Below are positions 18,055 to 25,812 of a stretch of 64,000 nucleotides of DNA, piece by piece. The position numbers and the translations under genes were made by a program. The stretch is from Bacillaceae bacterium (GTDB lineage: Bacteria > Bacillota > Bacilli > JACDOE01). The notes under the pieces were generated by a model. That model was not told the origin of the DNA. It did not search any database and saw only the letters and a list, made by a program, of their open reading frames with translations. The stretch is taken from positions 1-64,000 of the forward strand of contig JACDOE010000006.1 in the NCBI GenBank assembly GCA_017656255.1, given 5' to 3'. Position 1 is the first letter of the stretch. Each line of letters opens with the position of its first letter.

Positions 18055-18071
18055 TGCAAGAACCATACCAA
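18055..18071 (-). promoter_or_regulatory. Sigma-54 (-24/-12) promoter of kamA
   Basis: On the reverse strand the sequence reads TTGGTATGGTTCTTGCA. It has GG and GC exactly ten bases apart and only two mismatches to the TTGGCACGNNNNTTGCA consensus. It lies about 50 bases before the kamA start and follows the activator's terminator. Confidence 0.75.
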
Positions 18072-18083
18072 CTTTTTTGGGCA

Positions 18084-18108
18084 TAAAAAAAGAGGGGGGA
18101 AACCCCTC
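18084..18108 (-). terminator. Terminator of the sigma-54 activator gene
   Basis: On the reverse strand GAGGGG and CCCCTC form a stem followed by TTTTTTT. It separates the activator transcript from the kamA promoter just downstream. Confidence 0.75.
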
Positions 18109-18153
18109 ATCACGCTGTTTTTCATATTATCGATAATCAGAATGGAGCCGTAG

Positions 18154-18202
18154 GTGCAAATTTTTTGGCAGTTGGACAGGTCAAGTGCAAAATTTTTGGC
18201 AC
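18154..18202. promoter_or_regulatory. Paired upstream activator sites for kamA
   Basis: Two near-identical, near-palindromic sites are present: GTGCAAATTTTTTGGCA at 18154-18170 and GTGCAAAATTTTTGGCAC at 18185-18202. Their centres are about 31-32 bases apart, which is three helical turns. They lie 90-140 bases upstream of the -24/-12 promoter, where enhancer-binding proteins sit. The second abuts the activator's stop codon. Confidence 0.6.
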
Positions 18203-19636
18203 CTAGTGATATCGGTCCAGCTTATACTTCTCGATTTTATATTGCAGGGACTGGCGTTTGAGTCCCAGTGCTTCCGCAGTATGTGTGATATTCCAGTCAT
18301 TTTCCCGCAGGGCATTGAGAATCGCATCCCGCTCAATCTGATCCAGCATGTTGGGCAGGTTGATTTTACTGGAGTGGTGTTGTGGGTCCGGGGTATTCGC
18401 CAATCCGACGCCCCTGCCTGTGCTTACCAGATTGGGAGGGAGATGCTCACGGCTGATCCACTGGCATCCCGTGTCAATCATGTTAAAAGCTGATTCAATA
18501 GCGTGACTCAATTCCCGGATATTACCCGGCCATGCATACTGCATTAATAGCTGCAAGGCTTCCGTTTCCACACCTTTGACCCGGGTGCCGAACATGCCAT
18601 TGAATTTGTCGACGAAATGGTCGATTAACAGCGGGATATCTTCTGTCCGTCGGGACAGGGGAGGCATGTGGATTGTCACCACATTGAGCCGGTAATAAAG
18701 GTCGGAACGGATCAACCCTTTTTCCAGGGCTTCGTGGGGCGGGACGTTCATGGCAGCGATGATGCGCACATCCACATCTTTCTCCCGGGTACCGCCGATG
18801 CGGCGAATCCGTCCATCCTGCAACACTCTCAGCAGTTTGGACTGCAGATCCTTGTCCAGGCTGTTCAGTTCATCAAGAAACAGGGTCCCTTCGTGCGCCT
18901 GTTCAAACAGTCCCGGCCGGTCGACGGCGCCGGTAAAAGCACCGCGGGTGGTGCCGAACAGGATACTTTCCATCAGATCACGGGGGACGGCCGCACAGTT
19001 CTGGGCGACAAAGGGCTGGTCCCGCCGGATGCTGGCGTTATGAATGCTCTGGGCCACCAGATCTTTACCCGTTCCGGTCTCACCGTAGATCATGACGGGG
19101 GACTGGGAGCGGGAGGCTCTTTTGGCTATTGCAACTGCCTGTTGAAAAGCAGGGCTTTCTCCGATCAGGTCAGAAAAATGGTACTGGGCCGTGCCTTCCG
19201 ATTTGCGGTTTTTATTCCGTTCACTCAACTGTTTGCGCAGGTCAAGGATTTGATCGTTCAATTCAACGATGCGCGTGATGTCCCGGGCAATCTCCACGGC
19301 GCCGATAATCCGGTTGCAATCGTCATACAGGGGATACGTACTGTTGATGGTGGTGATATGTTTGCCGGTCAGATTGACATACGTCTGGATCTTTTCCACC
19401 ACTTTTTCACCGGTTTCCAGGACGTGATGGAGGGTGCTGGTCTCATCCGTCAGGGACGGGAAAAGATGAAAAAAGTTCTGGCCCAGCGCCTGTTCCTGAT
19501 CAATGCCGTCAATATCGGCCATGGTTCGGTTGTAGAAGACGGTTGTTCCGTTTCGATCCACCAGATGAACCCCGACATCAATGTTGTTAAGGATCCATTC
19601 AACCTGTTTCAACCACTCTGTCAGCGTACCGTTCAC
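18203..19636 (-). CDS. Sigma-54-dependent transcriptional activator (RocR-like)
   Basis: An enhancer-binding protein of about 477 residues. It has an N-terminal PAS sensor (about 10-125), a short coiled linker, an AAA+ domain with GETGTGKD (Walker A), GAFTGA (the sigma-54 contact loop) and LFLDELNSLD (Walker B). A Fis-type helix-turn-helix at the end contains NITHTAEALGLKRQSLQYKI. I place the start at GTG 19636, preceded by GGGAGGAG at six bases, not at the upstream ATG 19690. It presumably activates kamA, whose sigma-54 promoter and candidate binding sites lie directly downstream. Confidence 0.9.
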   Translation of the reverse strand: MNGTLTEWLKQVEWILNNIDVGVHLVDRNGTTVFYNRTMADIDGIDQEQALGQNFFHLFPSLTDETSTLHHVLETGEKVVEKIQTYVNLTGKHITTINSTYPLYDDCNRIIGAVEIARDITRIVELNDQILDLRKQLSERNKNRKSEGTAQYHFSDLIGESPAFQQAVAIAKRASRSQSPVMIYGETGTGKDLVAQSIHNASIRRDQPFVAQNCAAVPRDLMESILFGTTRGAFTGAVDRPGLFEQAHEGTLFLDELNSLDKDLQSKLLRVLQDGRIRRIGGTREKDVDVRIIAAMNVPPHEALEKGLIRSDLYYRLNVVTIHMPPLSRRTEDIPLLIDHFVDKFNGMFGTRVKGVETEALQLLMQYAWPGNIRELSHAIESAFNMIDTGCQWISREHLPPNLVSTGRGVGLANTPDPQHHSSKINLPNMLDQIERDAILNALRENDWNITHTAEALGLKRQSLQYKIEKYKLDRYH

Positions 19637-20128
19637 ATTTTTCTCCTCCCTGAGTGAAACACACATATCTTCTATTACAAATAGTAACATAAAATCCGCT
19701 TTTCACCTATTGCGGAAGTTGCCTGCCACACATCCAATATAGTAAATAGAAAAAAGGAAGGGGGATGACGAAGTGGTTCGTTATCGTACACGTCAGGTGG
19801 TGAGGCGGGGTGCCGGAGTGAGCCCGTTTTTGTTTTGCCGGCGTTTTTGCCGTAACATCTGCAGAGTAACGTTCCCGGGGTCGGTCAGGTGTGTACGGGA
19901 TTGTTTGTTATGCCAGCGTCGCCGGTTTATTGGGGTGAACAGGCGTCGGTGCCGGGGATGCCGAGGGTGAACAGGAAATGGATGACGTGAGGCGCTCCGC
20001 AACCTTTTAGGATTAGCGGGAGCGCCTAATAATTTATAGCCACGAATCCGACGGAATATGTTAAGATGAGCTATAAATCAGGTACCGAATTACCCGAGAT
20101 AATTTACATAGACAAGGAGGAAAATGTT
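19637..20128. other. Intergenic stretch with an uncertain small ORF
   Basis: No recognised gene. A GGAAGGGGG site precedes GTG 19773, which opens a 65-codon frame rich in Arg and with clustered Cys (FCRRFCRNIC, CVRDCLLC, CRGC). Its composition looks more like GC-rich noise than a typical protein, and I could not match it to a family. A strong hairpin follows at 19990-20032, so some transcript probably ends here. A small RNA or a small Cys-rich protein are both possible. Confidence 0.25.
19990..20032 (+). terminator. Intrinsic terminator-like hairpin
   Basis: AGGCGCTCC pairs with GGAGCGCCT across a 20-base loop, followed by the A/T-rich AATAATTT. It lacks a run of U, so efficiency is uncertain. 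Confidence 0.5.
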
Positions 20129-20494
20129 ATGAGTGATACGATTACATTTTATGGATATGACAGATGCAGCACCTGCCGCAAAGCAAAAAAATGGTTGAAC
20201 GATCACGGCATCGCGTTTAAGGATGTACCGATCGTGGAACAGCCTCCTTCCCGTGCGGAGCTGAAGGAAATCTGGAAAAAGAGCGGGCTGGAATTGAAAA
20301 AGTTGTTCAATACCAGTGGAAAAAAGTACAGGGAACTGAATCTGAAAGATAAACTGAAAGAGATGACGGAGGAAGAGCAGCTTGACATGCTGGCTTCTGA
20401 CGGAATGCTGCTGAAACGCCCTATTGTCGTAGCGGATGACAGGGTCACCATCGGGTTTAAAGAGGCGGATTTTGAAAAAAACTGGCTGAAGTAA
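20129..20494 (+). CDS. ArsC/Spx-family protein (YusI-like)
   Basis: A 121-residue thioredoxin-fold protein of the ArsC/Spx/MgsR family. A redox CxxC is present as RCSTCRKA near residue 10, followed by FKDVPIVEQPPSRAELKEI and the RPIVVADDRVTIGF segment. In Bacillus the closest neighbour-defined member is YusI, next to gcvH, and gcvH also occurs 3.5 kb downstream here. Function is unproven. The start is ATG 20129 after AAGGAGG, and the longer frame from 20066 has no such site. Confidence 0.78.
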   Translation: MSDTITFYGYDRCSTCRKAKKWLNDHGIAFKDVPIVEQPPSRAELKEIWKKSGLELKKLFNTSGKKYRELNLKDKLKEMTEEEQLDMLASDGMLLKRPIVVADDRVTIGFKEADFEKNWLK

Positions 20495-20516
20495 TTATGA
20501 AGGGAGAGAGGAGAGC

Positions 20517-21692
20517 ATGATGAGGTGGAAGCCGTCCAGCCGTCTGGATCATCTCGGTTCGGCGATTTTTACAGAGATGAATAAATTGAAAAAGAAAGTG
20601 GAGGTGTCTGGCACCCGGGTGATTGACCTGGGGATCGGCAGTCCCGACCAGCCCCCGGCTCCTCATGTGATCGAGGCGCTGGTCAATTCGGCACGGAATC
20701 CGAAACACTACGGGTATCCGATGAGTGACGGAACACCGGCGTTTCGTCAAACGGTGGCCGACTGGTACCGGTTCCGGTTCGGGGTGGAATTGGATCCTGA
20801 TACGGAAGTTTTAAGCCTGATGGGATCGCAGGACGGGCTGGCGCATCTGGCACAGGCCTGGGTGAATCCGGGTGATGTGGTCCTGGTGCCGGATCCGGGG
20901 TATCCGATTTATGCGGCCAGTATTCATCTGGCGGGAGGCAGGTTGCATCCGATGCCCCTTTGTAAAGAAAATGGTTTTCTGCCGGTTCTGGAGGATATTC
21001 CGAATGCGATCCGGGAGAAAGCGAAGATGATGATTTTAAATTATCCCAACAATCCGCTGGCGGCGACGGCGGACTGTTCCTTTTTTGAGGACGTGGTTCG
21101 GTTTGCGCAGAAGCATGACATCATGGTGGTGCATGATCTGGCTTATTCGGAACTGGCTTTTGACGGTTATCGCCCGTCCAGTTTTCTGGAAGTGGATGGG
21201 GCCCGGGAGATCGGGGTGGAGTTTAATTCCCTTTCCAAAAGTTTTAATATGGCCGGTTGCCGCATTGGTTATGTCGTGGGAAATGCGGAGATCATCAAGC
21301 CGCTGGCTGTGATCAAGTCCAATATCGATTACGGGGTTTTCCTGCCGGTTCAGGATGCTGCCTGTGCGGCGATGAAGGCGGATATGGACGGGCTGGAGAA
21401 TCGGAATCATCTCATCTATCAGGAACGACGGGACCGGCTGGTTGAGGGATTGCGACAGGCCGGATGGCCGGTGGAAAATCCGAAGGCAACCATGTTCATC
21501 TGGGCGGAAGTGCCGGATGGCCGCTCTTCTGAAGAATTTGCGTTTGACCTGCTGGAACAGGCGGGTGTGGTGGTGATTCCCGGTAATGCGTTCGGGACGG
21601 AAGGAGAAGGGTATGTCCGGATTGCGCTGGTGGAACCGGTGGACGTGCTGGATGAGGTTGTGGAGAGGTTGAAGGGGTTTTTGGGTGGTTGA
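20517..21692 (+). CDS. Class I/II aminotransferase (LL-diaminopimelate aminotransferase-like)
   Basis: A 391-residue PLP-dependent aminotransferase of fold type I. The start is RLDHLGSAIFTEMNKLKKKV, followed by IDLGIGSPDQPPAPHVIEAL. The PLP-stacking and substrate region is LNYPNNPLAATA, the Asp/Tyr pair is in VVHDLAYSEL, and the Schiff-base lysine is in FNSLSKSFNMAGCRIGY. Close families are LL-DAP aminotransferases and alanine/methionine transaminases. As Bacillales usually make DAP by the acetylase route, a catabolic or broad-range role is as likely. It follows the YusI-like gene by 22 bases. Confidence 0.82.
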   Translation: MMRWKPSSRLDHLGSAIFTEMNKLKKKVEVSGTRVIDLGIGSPDQPPAPHVIEALVNSARNPKHYGYPMSDGTPAFRQTVADWYRFRFGVELDPDTEVLSLMGSQDGLAHLAQAWVNPGDVVLVPDPGYPIYAASIHLAGGRLHPMPLCKENGFLPVLEDIPNAIREKAKMMILNYPNNPLAATADCSFFEDVVRFAQKHDIMVVHDLAYSELAFDGYRPSSFLEVDGAREIGVEFNSLSKSFNMAGCRIGYVVGNAEIIKPLAVIKSNIDYGVFLPVQDAACAAMKADMDGLENRNHLIYQERRDRLVEGLRQAGWPVENPKATMFIWAEVPDGRSSEEFAFDLLEQAGVVVIPGNAFGTEGEGYVRIALVEPVDVLDEVVERLKGFLGG

Positions 21693-21720
21693 AGATATAA
21701 CATCAGGTCAATGTTTAAAG

Positions 21721-21759
21721 AGCTCACCAGGGCAAAGTGTTCTGGTGAGCTTCTTTTAT
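21721..21759 (+). terminator. Terminator after the aminotransferase
   Basis: AGCTCACCAG and CTGGTGAGCT form a perfect 10-bp stem, followed by TTCTTTTATT. Confidence 0.85.
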
Positions 21760-21877
21760 TCCATAACAATTATAACAATTTCTACTAAATAAAGGGGTTT
21801 ATTGAAGGCATGAAGAAATAAAACTATAACAGCAATGAACGGATATTCAATCTATTAATCATTTTAGGAGGGATCCA

Positions 21878-23398
21878 ATGCGTTTGGCAGAGATTTTGCC
21901 TCAAATGACTAAACTTTTTTTATCAAAAACAGTTGACAGTTTTGTTAAAGATGTCAAATTCAGTGATGAAGAAGAAATGCGTGAGATGATTCTTAAAAAC
22001 ATTGAAGAATTCAAAAATGAAGACAGATTAAAAAGCAGATTGAATTTTTTAGAAACTGACAGGGATATTGCATTACTTAATGAAATTTGCCTGTTGTGTC
22101 TTTTGGATCAGGAAGGTTATTTGTTAAAAGAATCAGAGTTGTTTTCTAAAGTCGAACAGTATGAAAAAGATATTGTAAAAAACAGCCAGGATAGTGATTT
22201 TGTAGAACAATCTATTCCTGAGTCCTCACAAAGAATTTACACAGCAGTTTTAAAAGCAGCATGGAATAGAGATGAAGATTTAAACCCACATGAAGTACAC
22301 ATTCTGAATGTTTTAAGACAAGAATTAAATTTATCCAAAAGGGATCATTACTTACTGGAAAGTATCATTGGACGTTTTCCGCAGAAAGGCAATAAACTAC
22401 ACAGTCACAAACAAATTGACAGATCTTTAAAAGATCTGCAATCAAGAGGCTTAGTTTTACGCTTTAAAACAGATGACGTTTATTATGTCATTCCTGAAGA
22501 GATCTCAAGGACGATTCGATATTCACTTGGTGGAGAATTAAGAAACGACGCTTACCAAAAAATGCTTTCAGAATTTAATGTTGTGGATCTGAAAAAAGTT
22601 CTGAATGAATTTGAACTAATCACTACTGGTACTAAGAGTGAACTGATTGAACGGATTACAAAACATAATATTCTCCCTTCTTCTTTTCTTTATGTTTTTA
22701 GTTCTTCCGAATTAACAGGTTTTCTAAGGAATCTTGAGGGAGTGAAGATTAGTGGAACGAAAGAAGAAAAAATCCAGAACATTATCGACTATTATGAAGA
22801 GTTGATGATCGCAACGCCATCAGATCCTACAGATGAGCGAGCCAAATACTATGACTTCTTTGAGGAATTAGCTTCAAGACAATACAAAAAACTGCGTGCA
22901 AACAAAATTATTCAAAAAGATATAGACGTTGAACGATATTTTGAACTCGCAACACAATATATTTTTGAGAAAAAATTAGGGCTAGAGTTACAGATCATGA
23001 AGGGTTCCAGGCATGCTGACGGTAAAATCAATTGTGGTTCGAATGAAGTCGTTTTGTGGGATAACAAGAGTACAGAGGAACCCTATCAATTTCCACAAGA
23101 GCATTTCGATCAATTTTTAGGTTATATCCGTAGTGAAGCAAAGAGAGTCACGACATTTTTAGTTATTGCATCAGAATTTACAAACGAAGCCGAAAATCAG
23201 GCGCAAAAATTAAAAGCATTTTCAGGTGAAGATACAGATGTTTCGTTAATTTCGGCAAAGGATCTCAAGTTTTTGGCTGAGGAATGGAAGAACTACTCAG
23301 GCCAAAAAAAGCCGGTGTTTAATATGAATATACTTGATTATACAGGTGTTTTAACGAAGCAGTTGTTAAAGGATAGAATGTCATGGATTCTTAAATAG
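21878..23398 (+). CDS. Orphan SAP-domain protein with FokI-like PD-(D/E)XK nuclease domain
   Basis: A 506-residue protein with clearly AT-richer codon use than its neighbours. Order of parts: an acidic helical N-terminus (1-110), a TerB-like helical segment containing WNRDEDLNPHEVHILNVLRQ (about 118-165), a winged-helix stretch (165-206), two SAP-like helix-turn-helix repeats (about 236-262 and 277-305), and a C-terminal nuclease domain (350-470). The nuclease has GSRHADGKI with Asp381 and LWDNKS with Asp395 and Lys397, then an FDQFLGYI helix. This is the same layout as the FokI cleavage domain (GSR.PDG...D.K). No methyltransferase gene is adjacent. It is likely a DNA-binding nuclease for defence or repair, probably acquired horizontally. 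ATG after GGAGGGA. Confidence 0.7.
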   Translation: MRLAEILPQMTKLFLSKTVDSFVKDVKFSDEEEMREMILKNIEEFKNEDRLKSRLNFLETDRDIALLNEICLLCLLDQEGYLLKESELFSKVEQYEKDIVKNSQDSDFVEQSIPESSQRIYTAVLKAAWNRDEDLNPHEVHILNVLRQELNLSKRDHYLLESIIGRFPQKGNKLHSHKQIDRSLKDLQSRGLVLRFKTDDVYYVIPEEISRTIRYSLGGELRNDAYQKMLSEFNVVDLKKVLNEFELITTGTKSELIERITKHNILPSSFLYVFSSSELTGFLRNLEGVKISGTKEEKIQNIIDYYEELMIATPSDPTDERAKYYDFFEELASRQYKKLRANKIIQKDIDVERYFELATQYIFEKKLGLELQIMKGSRHADGKINCGSNEVVLWDNKSTEEPYQFPQEHFDQFLGYIRSEAKRVTTFLVIASEFTNEAENQAQKLKAFSGEDTDVSLISAKDLKFLAEEWKNYSGQKKPVFNMNILDYTGVLTKQLLKDRMSWILK

Positions 23399-23488
23399 AT
23401 TACCTTTAAAAAGTACGATTGCCCATGCATAACAACCGCCCCCTTTTTAAATATTAAAAGATGAACAATCATAACAGGAGGCGGTAAC

Positions 23489-23938
23489 ATGCCACTCAGT
23501 CTCAAACAAGACATGCCCGAATTTAAAGGGATCGAAGAATGGATCAACGGCCAGGTCAGCAAACAGGACCTCCTGGGAACCCCGTCCATCGTACAGTTCT
23601 GGTCCATCAGTTGCGGCGCCTGCAAGGAAAGTCTTCCCAAAATGAAGGAATGGCACGAAATCCACGATGAAAACAACCTCCGTCTTGTCGGGATCCACAT
23701 GCCCCGCTCCGATGAGGATAAAGACATTGAAAAGGTAAAAGAAATCATCGACCAGTATGAATTGACCTATCCCATTGCCGTCGACAATCAGCTTGAGATG
23801 ACGGAAGCTTATGACAACATGTATGTTCCGGCTTTTTACCTGTTTGATGAAGAGGGAAAACTGCGCCATTACCAGGTTGGAGCCAAAGTCAAAATGCTTG
23901 AACAACGGCTGGAAAAAATGACGGGCGTGACCGTTTAA
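23489..23938 (+). CDS. Cytoplasmic TlpA/ResA-like thiol-disulfide redoxin
   Basis: A 149-residue thioredoxin-fold protein. The active site SCGAC is near residue 43, in the context VQFWSISCGACKESLPKMKEW. The cis-Pro region MYVPAFYLFDEEGK follows. It lacks a signal peptide or membrane anchor, so it should be cytoplasmic, unlike ResA. The Cys-Gly-Ala-Cys dipeptide differs from the CGPC of thioredoxin. It lies upstream of gcvH but is separated by 75 bases. Partner unknown. Confidence 0.82.
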   Translation: MPLSLKQDMPEFKGIEEWINGQVSKQDLLGTPSIVQFWSISCGACKESLPKMKEWHEIHDENNLRLVGIHMPRSDEDKDIEKVKEIIDQYELTYPIAVDNQLEMTEAYDNMYVPAFYLFDEEGKLRHYQVGAKVKMLEQRLEKMTGVTV

Positions 23939-24013
23939 ATACTGGAAAGATACAGTCGGACACGATAGAATAGATTTGATGGATTTGATCATAAGCTGGA
24001 GGTGTTTTTCATC

Positions 24014-24397
24014 GTGAATCTGCCTGATAATCTGAAGTACAGTAAAGAACACGAATGGGTGCGCGTTGAGGGGAACAAAGCGTACATAGGCATCACCGAT
24101 TTTGCCCAGTCCGAACTGGGAGACATTGTTTTTGTAGAACTGCCGGAAGAAGGGGATGACGTGGCCCAGGACGAAACATTCGGAAGCGTTGAATCCGTCA
24201 AGACGGTTTCTGAGTTGTATTCGCCGGTCAGCGGTAAAATCCTTGAAGTTAATGAAGAACTGGAAGATGCCCCGGAACTGGTTAATGAATCCCCGTATGA
24301 CAAAGGCTGGATGATTGTCGTGGAAATGTCCGATGAAAGCGAATTGGACAATTTGATGAGTGCCGATGAATACGAAAAGATGGTTACGGAAGAATAG
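24014..24397 (+). CDS. gcvH: Glycine cleavage system H protein
   Basis: A 127-residue lipoyl carrier. It begins [19 protein letters not shown], and the lipoylated residue is Lys63 in [18 protein letters not shown]. It shuttles the aminomethyl group between the P, T and L proteins, and in Bacillus it also relays octanoyl/lipoyl groups for lipoate assembly. I take GTG 24014 as the start because the TGGAGG site is 11 bases upstream and relatives start here. The alternative GTG 24002 overlaps the site. No gcvPT genes are nearby, as is usual in Bacillus. Confidence 0.93.
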   Translation: MNLPDNLKYSKEHEWVRVEGNKAYIGITDFAQSELGDIVFVELPEEGDDVAQDETFGSVESVKTVSELYSPVSGKILEVNEELEDAPELVNESPYDKGWMIVVEMSDESELDNLMSADEYEKMVTEE

Positions 24398-24428
24398 GAA
24401 TAAAAACCTGTTCAGGAGTTGAACCATC

Positions 24429-24662
24429 TTGAGTGATGTGACACGCATCGATGTAACGGACCGGGTCAGGGGTATTTTGAAAGAAAGTGAAATCATCCTG
24501 ACCTTAAACGACCGGGAAATCGGCAGAGTTTCGCTGACGCCCGACTGTTTTCAATTTCACGACGGATATGAAATTCACAGTCACCGTATCTTTCGCCTGG
24601 ATTCGGCTGATGTTTTGAAGCACAGTCATTATGCGGAAGACTGTGACATGGGCTGGTGTTAA
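24429..24662 (+). CDS. yusG: YusG family protein (DUF2553)
   Basis: A 77-residue protein starting at TTG after AGGAG. The order gcvH followed by this small protein, and the sequence block IDVTDRVRG...FHDGYEIHSHRIFRL, match YusG of Bacillus, which is encoded beside gcvH. Its function is unknown. The His/Cys/Asp-rich end (YAEDCDMGWC) might bind metal. Confidence 0.65.
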   Translation: MSDVTRIDVTDRVRGILKESEIILTLNDREIGRVSLTPDCFQFHDGYEIHSHRIFRLDSADVLKHSHYAEDCDMGWC

Positions 24663-24677
24663 AACCGGCCTTTTTTT
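24651..24677 (+). terminator. Terminator after yusG
   Basis: GGCTGG and CCGGCC form a stem overlapping the yusG stop codon, followed by TTTTTTT. Confidence 0.75.
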
Positions 24678-24812
24678 ATGTTGGCAGGGATTTTCGGGTT
24701 TTCTCTTACCAGTCCACCCATTTTTTGTGGATGGGAAAAAGGGATTCACTCCTATACAATAGAATAAGTATAGTAGGAAGGATGAAATGCATCCAGGCAA
24801 GGAGTGATCCCT

Positions 24813-25235
24813 ATGAGTTTTTGCTGTGGAGCAAGCATGATCGGGGCGGTCGGGAACCTTCGTCACTACAAGACTCGTATTCTGGACGTACCGATTTTGT
24901 ACTGTCCGGTTTGTAATCGGATCGAGGTTCATCCGGCGATTGAAGAAGAATACGAAATCCTGGCCGAGTATGCCCATGCTGATCATGCACCGGAAGTGGA
25001 TTTCTCCGATTATATCGGAGAGGACACCATGCAGGAGATTTTTGACAATTGTACGGTTGTAGACCGGGGAAACATGGACGAACTATTCCGCCAGCAGATC
25101 GATACGGCACTGGATTTGCTGTCGGTTGCCAAAAACCTGGAAGATAAAGAATGGGAAGAACATTTGAAAAATCGGCTCAAAAAACTGAGTAACCGTTTGA
25201 AAATGTGGAAAGCAAAACGCAAATCCCAGCTCTAG
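24813..25235 (+). CDS. Hypothetical protein with a zinc-ribbon-like Cys motif
   Basis: A 140-residue protein with no family I can name. The N-terminus has FCCGA, and then CPVC near residue 30, a possible metal site. A very acidic middle (EEEYEILAEYAHADHAPEVDF) and a basic coiled C-terminus (KNRLKKLSNRLKMWKAKRK) follow. ATG 24813 is chosen because AAGGAG is eight bases upstream, and GTG 24804 overlaps it. It lies 10 bases before the next small gene, so the two likely form an operon. Confidence 0.6.
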   Translation: MSFCCGASMIGAVGNLRHYKTRILDVPILYCPVCNRIEVHPAIEEEYEILAEYAHADHAPEVDFSDYIGEDTMQEIFDNCTVVDRGNMDELFRQQIDTALDLLSVAKNLEDKEWEEHLKNRLKKLSNRLKMWKAKRKSQL

Positions 25236-25245
25236 GAGGAGACGT

Positions 25246-25533
25246 ATGCCTGTTGTCATCCGGCATATCACAACCAGACAACTGGTCACTGACCGAATGA
25301 AAAATGTGTACGGTTTGATGTATTACGGCGTCAAACACTGGGACACCATGGAGGAAGCCCGGCAGGAGTGGAAAGAATACCTGCTTCATTTTATCCCGGA
25401 GGTTCCGTTTGAAGAATGGGAGTTGTGTGAAATTTCCGGGGAGACGCTTAAATCGGGCAATGTCAAATTAAATAATGAACCGTCCCGGATTCTGTTTCTT
25501 GAGGAAGACGGACGGATTAGACTGGAAAAATAA
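25246..25533 (+). CDS. Hypothetical protein
   Basis: A 95-residue soluble protein, ATG after TAGGAGGAG. It has a mixed alpha/beta pattern, with IRHITTRQLVTDRMKNVYGL at the start and PSRILFLEEDGRIRLEK at the end. Not recognised. It is probably co-transcribed with the preceding Cys-motif gene and is followed by a terminator. Confidence 0.6.
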   Translation: MPVVIRHITTRQLVTDRMKNVYGLMYYGVKHWDTMEEARQEWKEYLLHFIPEVPFEEWELCEISGETLKSGNVKLNNEPSRILFLEEDGRIRLEK

Positions 25534-25535
25534 TG

Positions 25536-25565
25536 GAGCAGCCGGAACCGGCTGTTCTTTTGTTT
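25536..25565 (+). terminator. Terminator of the two-gene hypothetical operon
   Basis: GAGCAGCCGG pairs with CCGGCTGTTC, followed by TTTTGTTTT. Confidence 0.75.
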
Positions 25566-25812
25566 TATGAATAAAAGTAGGGGCATTGGCTCAGTCAAAG
25601 ATTTGAACGATGACATATCGTCACTTGATATAGTGGAAAAAATGGAACCTATCGTCTGCCCCCATTAAACCGGCCGCCAGCGAAACCATCCTTCATCTCC
25701 CAAGTCTGGCACACTCCAACTTCCATGCACCTGGCAAACCGGCAGGATTCATAACCGTGCAGCACGAAAGATATATATCAAAGTGAAAAAACCAGAAGGA
25801 GGGGATCGATGC

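Noticed and set aside
18154-18202. The TGCCAAAAA...TTTGC sequences as additional -24/-12 promoters
   Set aside because: They keep the spacing but lack the GG of the -24 element. Their near-perfect repetition and distance fit activator sites better.
18668-19657. 329-codon forward frame
   Set aside because: Antisense shadow of the sigma-54 activator.
23447-24496. 349-codon reverse frame
   Set aside because: It spans two real forward genes (redoxin and gcvH) that have ribosome binding sites and motifs.
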